Below, one piece after another: positions 63,555 to 64,000 of a DNA stretch of 64,000 nt; position 1 is the stretch's first letter, and each line of letters begins with the position of its first letter. Below the pieces are notes generated by a model. That model saw nothing but the letters and a program-made list of their open reading frames with translations. It searched no databases and was not told the DNA's origin. Origin of the DNA: Candidatus Flexicrinis affinis (lineage in GTDB: Bacteria; Chloroflexota; Anaerolineae; Aggregatilineales; Phototrophicaceae); contig JADJWE010000004.1 of assembly GCA_016716525.1 (NCBI GenBank), positions 310,001 to 374,000 of the forward strand, read 5' to 3'. The position numbers and the translations under genes were made by a program.

Positions 63555-64000
63555 TTACCCACGCGCCTCGACCGGCGTCCACGGCAGGCCCATCGGCCCG
63601 ACGTAATTCAGGTCGGGGCGGATCAGCTTGTTGTTCTGCACCTGTTCGATGACGTGCGCACTCCACCCGGCAATGCGCGACATGGCGAACAGCGGCGTGA
63701 AACTGTCGATGTCGATGTCGAGCGTGTACAGCACGATCGCGCTGTAGTAGTCGACGTTGGCGTACAGGTTGCGGTCGATGAAGTACTGGTCGCTGCGGGC
63801 GAGTGCGTCGAGCTTCTCGGCGATTTCGAACCATTTTCCGTTGCCGCTGCTTTGGGCCAGCGCGCGGGCCTTGTCCTTCAGCACCTGCGAGCGGGGATCG
63901 AGCGCCTTGTAGATGGCGTGGCCGATGCCCATGATCTTGCGGTTGCCCGACTTGATGTTGGCGTTGAACCACGCCTCGACGTTGGCCGGGTCGCCGATCT
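63555..64000 (-). CDS. Citrate synthase, C-terminal part (runs off the window)
   Basis: About 148 residues are present. KIMGIGHAIYKALDPRSQVLK matches the oxaloacetate-binding GFGHxVYKxxDPR motif with its active His. SDQYFIDRNLYANVDYYSAIVL carries the catalytic Asp region (NVDYYSG in most), and SRIAGWSAHVIEQ with the Arg-containing tail complete it. It condenses acetyl-CoA and oxaloacetate at the entry of the TCA cycle. The rest of the gene lies beyond 64000. Confidence 0.95.
   Translation of the reverse strand, partial: IGDPANVEAWFNANIKSGNRKIMGIGHAIYKALDPRSQVLKDKARALAQSSGNGKWFEIAEKLDALARSDQYFIDRNLYANVDYYSAIVLYTLDIDIDSFTPLFAMSRIAGWSAHVIEQVQNNKLIRPDLNYVGPMGLPWTPVEARG

Overview
The window is a high-GC bacterial chromosome segment. 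The gene styles suggest Chloroflexota (an Anaerolineae-like lineage): proline/threonine-rich surface proteins, WD40 proteins with bacterial STAND modules, a SpoVS-family protein in a non-Firmicute-looking genome, a Bacillus-type LexA box, and abundant hairpin-forming intergenic repeats. This placement is inference; no rRNA or tRNA gene was found.

Layout. 1-14 kb: a partial MFS transporter, a sorbosone-dehydrogenase-like secreted protein, lexA with a well-formed self-regulated promoter, a second MFS transporter, two tandem M42 peptidases behind a membrane-anchored Pro/Thr-rich protein, an F420-reductase-like oxidoreductase and a secreted WD40 propeller. 14-24 kb: acylphosphatase, lon, an ECF sigma factor with a probable anti-sigma partner, sixA, a winged-helix response regulator with a clear promoter, a two-domain thioredoxin and dnaA. 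The 767 bp gap in front of dnaA is the best oriC candidate. 24-33 kb: SpoVS-family gene, PLP aminotransferase, an amidase operon with membrane paralogues, GNAT, alpha/beta hydrolase, a VWA protein, an HNH nuclease with a small overlapping partner, and a YCII protein. 33-35 kb: a frameshifted msrA and a complete IS481-family element (1269 bp, CCCTT target duplication) sitting inside an older intergenic repeat. 35-48 kb: alkaline-phosphatase-like enzyme, CHAD protein, RffA/WecE-like aminotransferase, dnaN (about 18 kb from dnaA), a TRPM-type SLOG protein, mutY, a receiver protein, ferredoxin-NADP reductase and an M48 protease. 48-56 kb: a TIR-STAND-TM-WD40-SH3 giant protein flanked on both sides by two tandem secreted paralogues. 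56-64 kb: GNAT, ATP sulfurylase, a DUF433/DUF5615 pair, a methyltransferase, three secreted proteins and the C-terminal part of citrate synthase.

How it fits together. Several sets look co-transcribed from ATGA or TGATG overlaps: amidase to membrane paralogues, hydrolase to GNAT, small protein to HNH, phosphoesterase to aminotransferase. Replication and repair functions (dnaA, dnaN, lexA, mutY, lon) are spread through the window rather than in one operon. Intergenic DNA is dominated by at least four dispersed repeat families. Two of these have conserved flanks around palindromes whose sequence changes but whose pairing is kept. The most interesting items are those covarying hairpins, a G10 tract in the spacer of a secreted-protein promoter, the TIR-STAND island, and the dnaA-proximal motif cluster.
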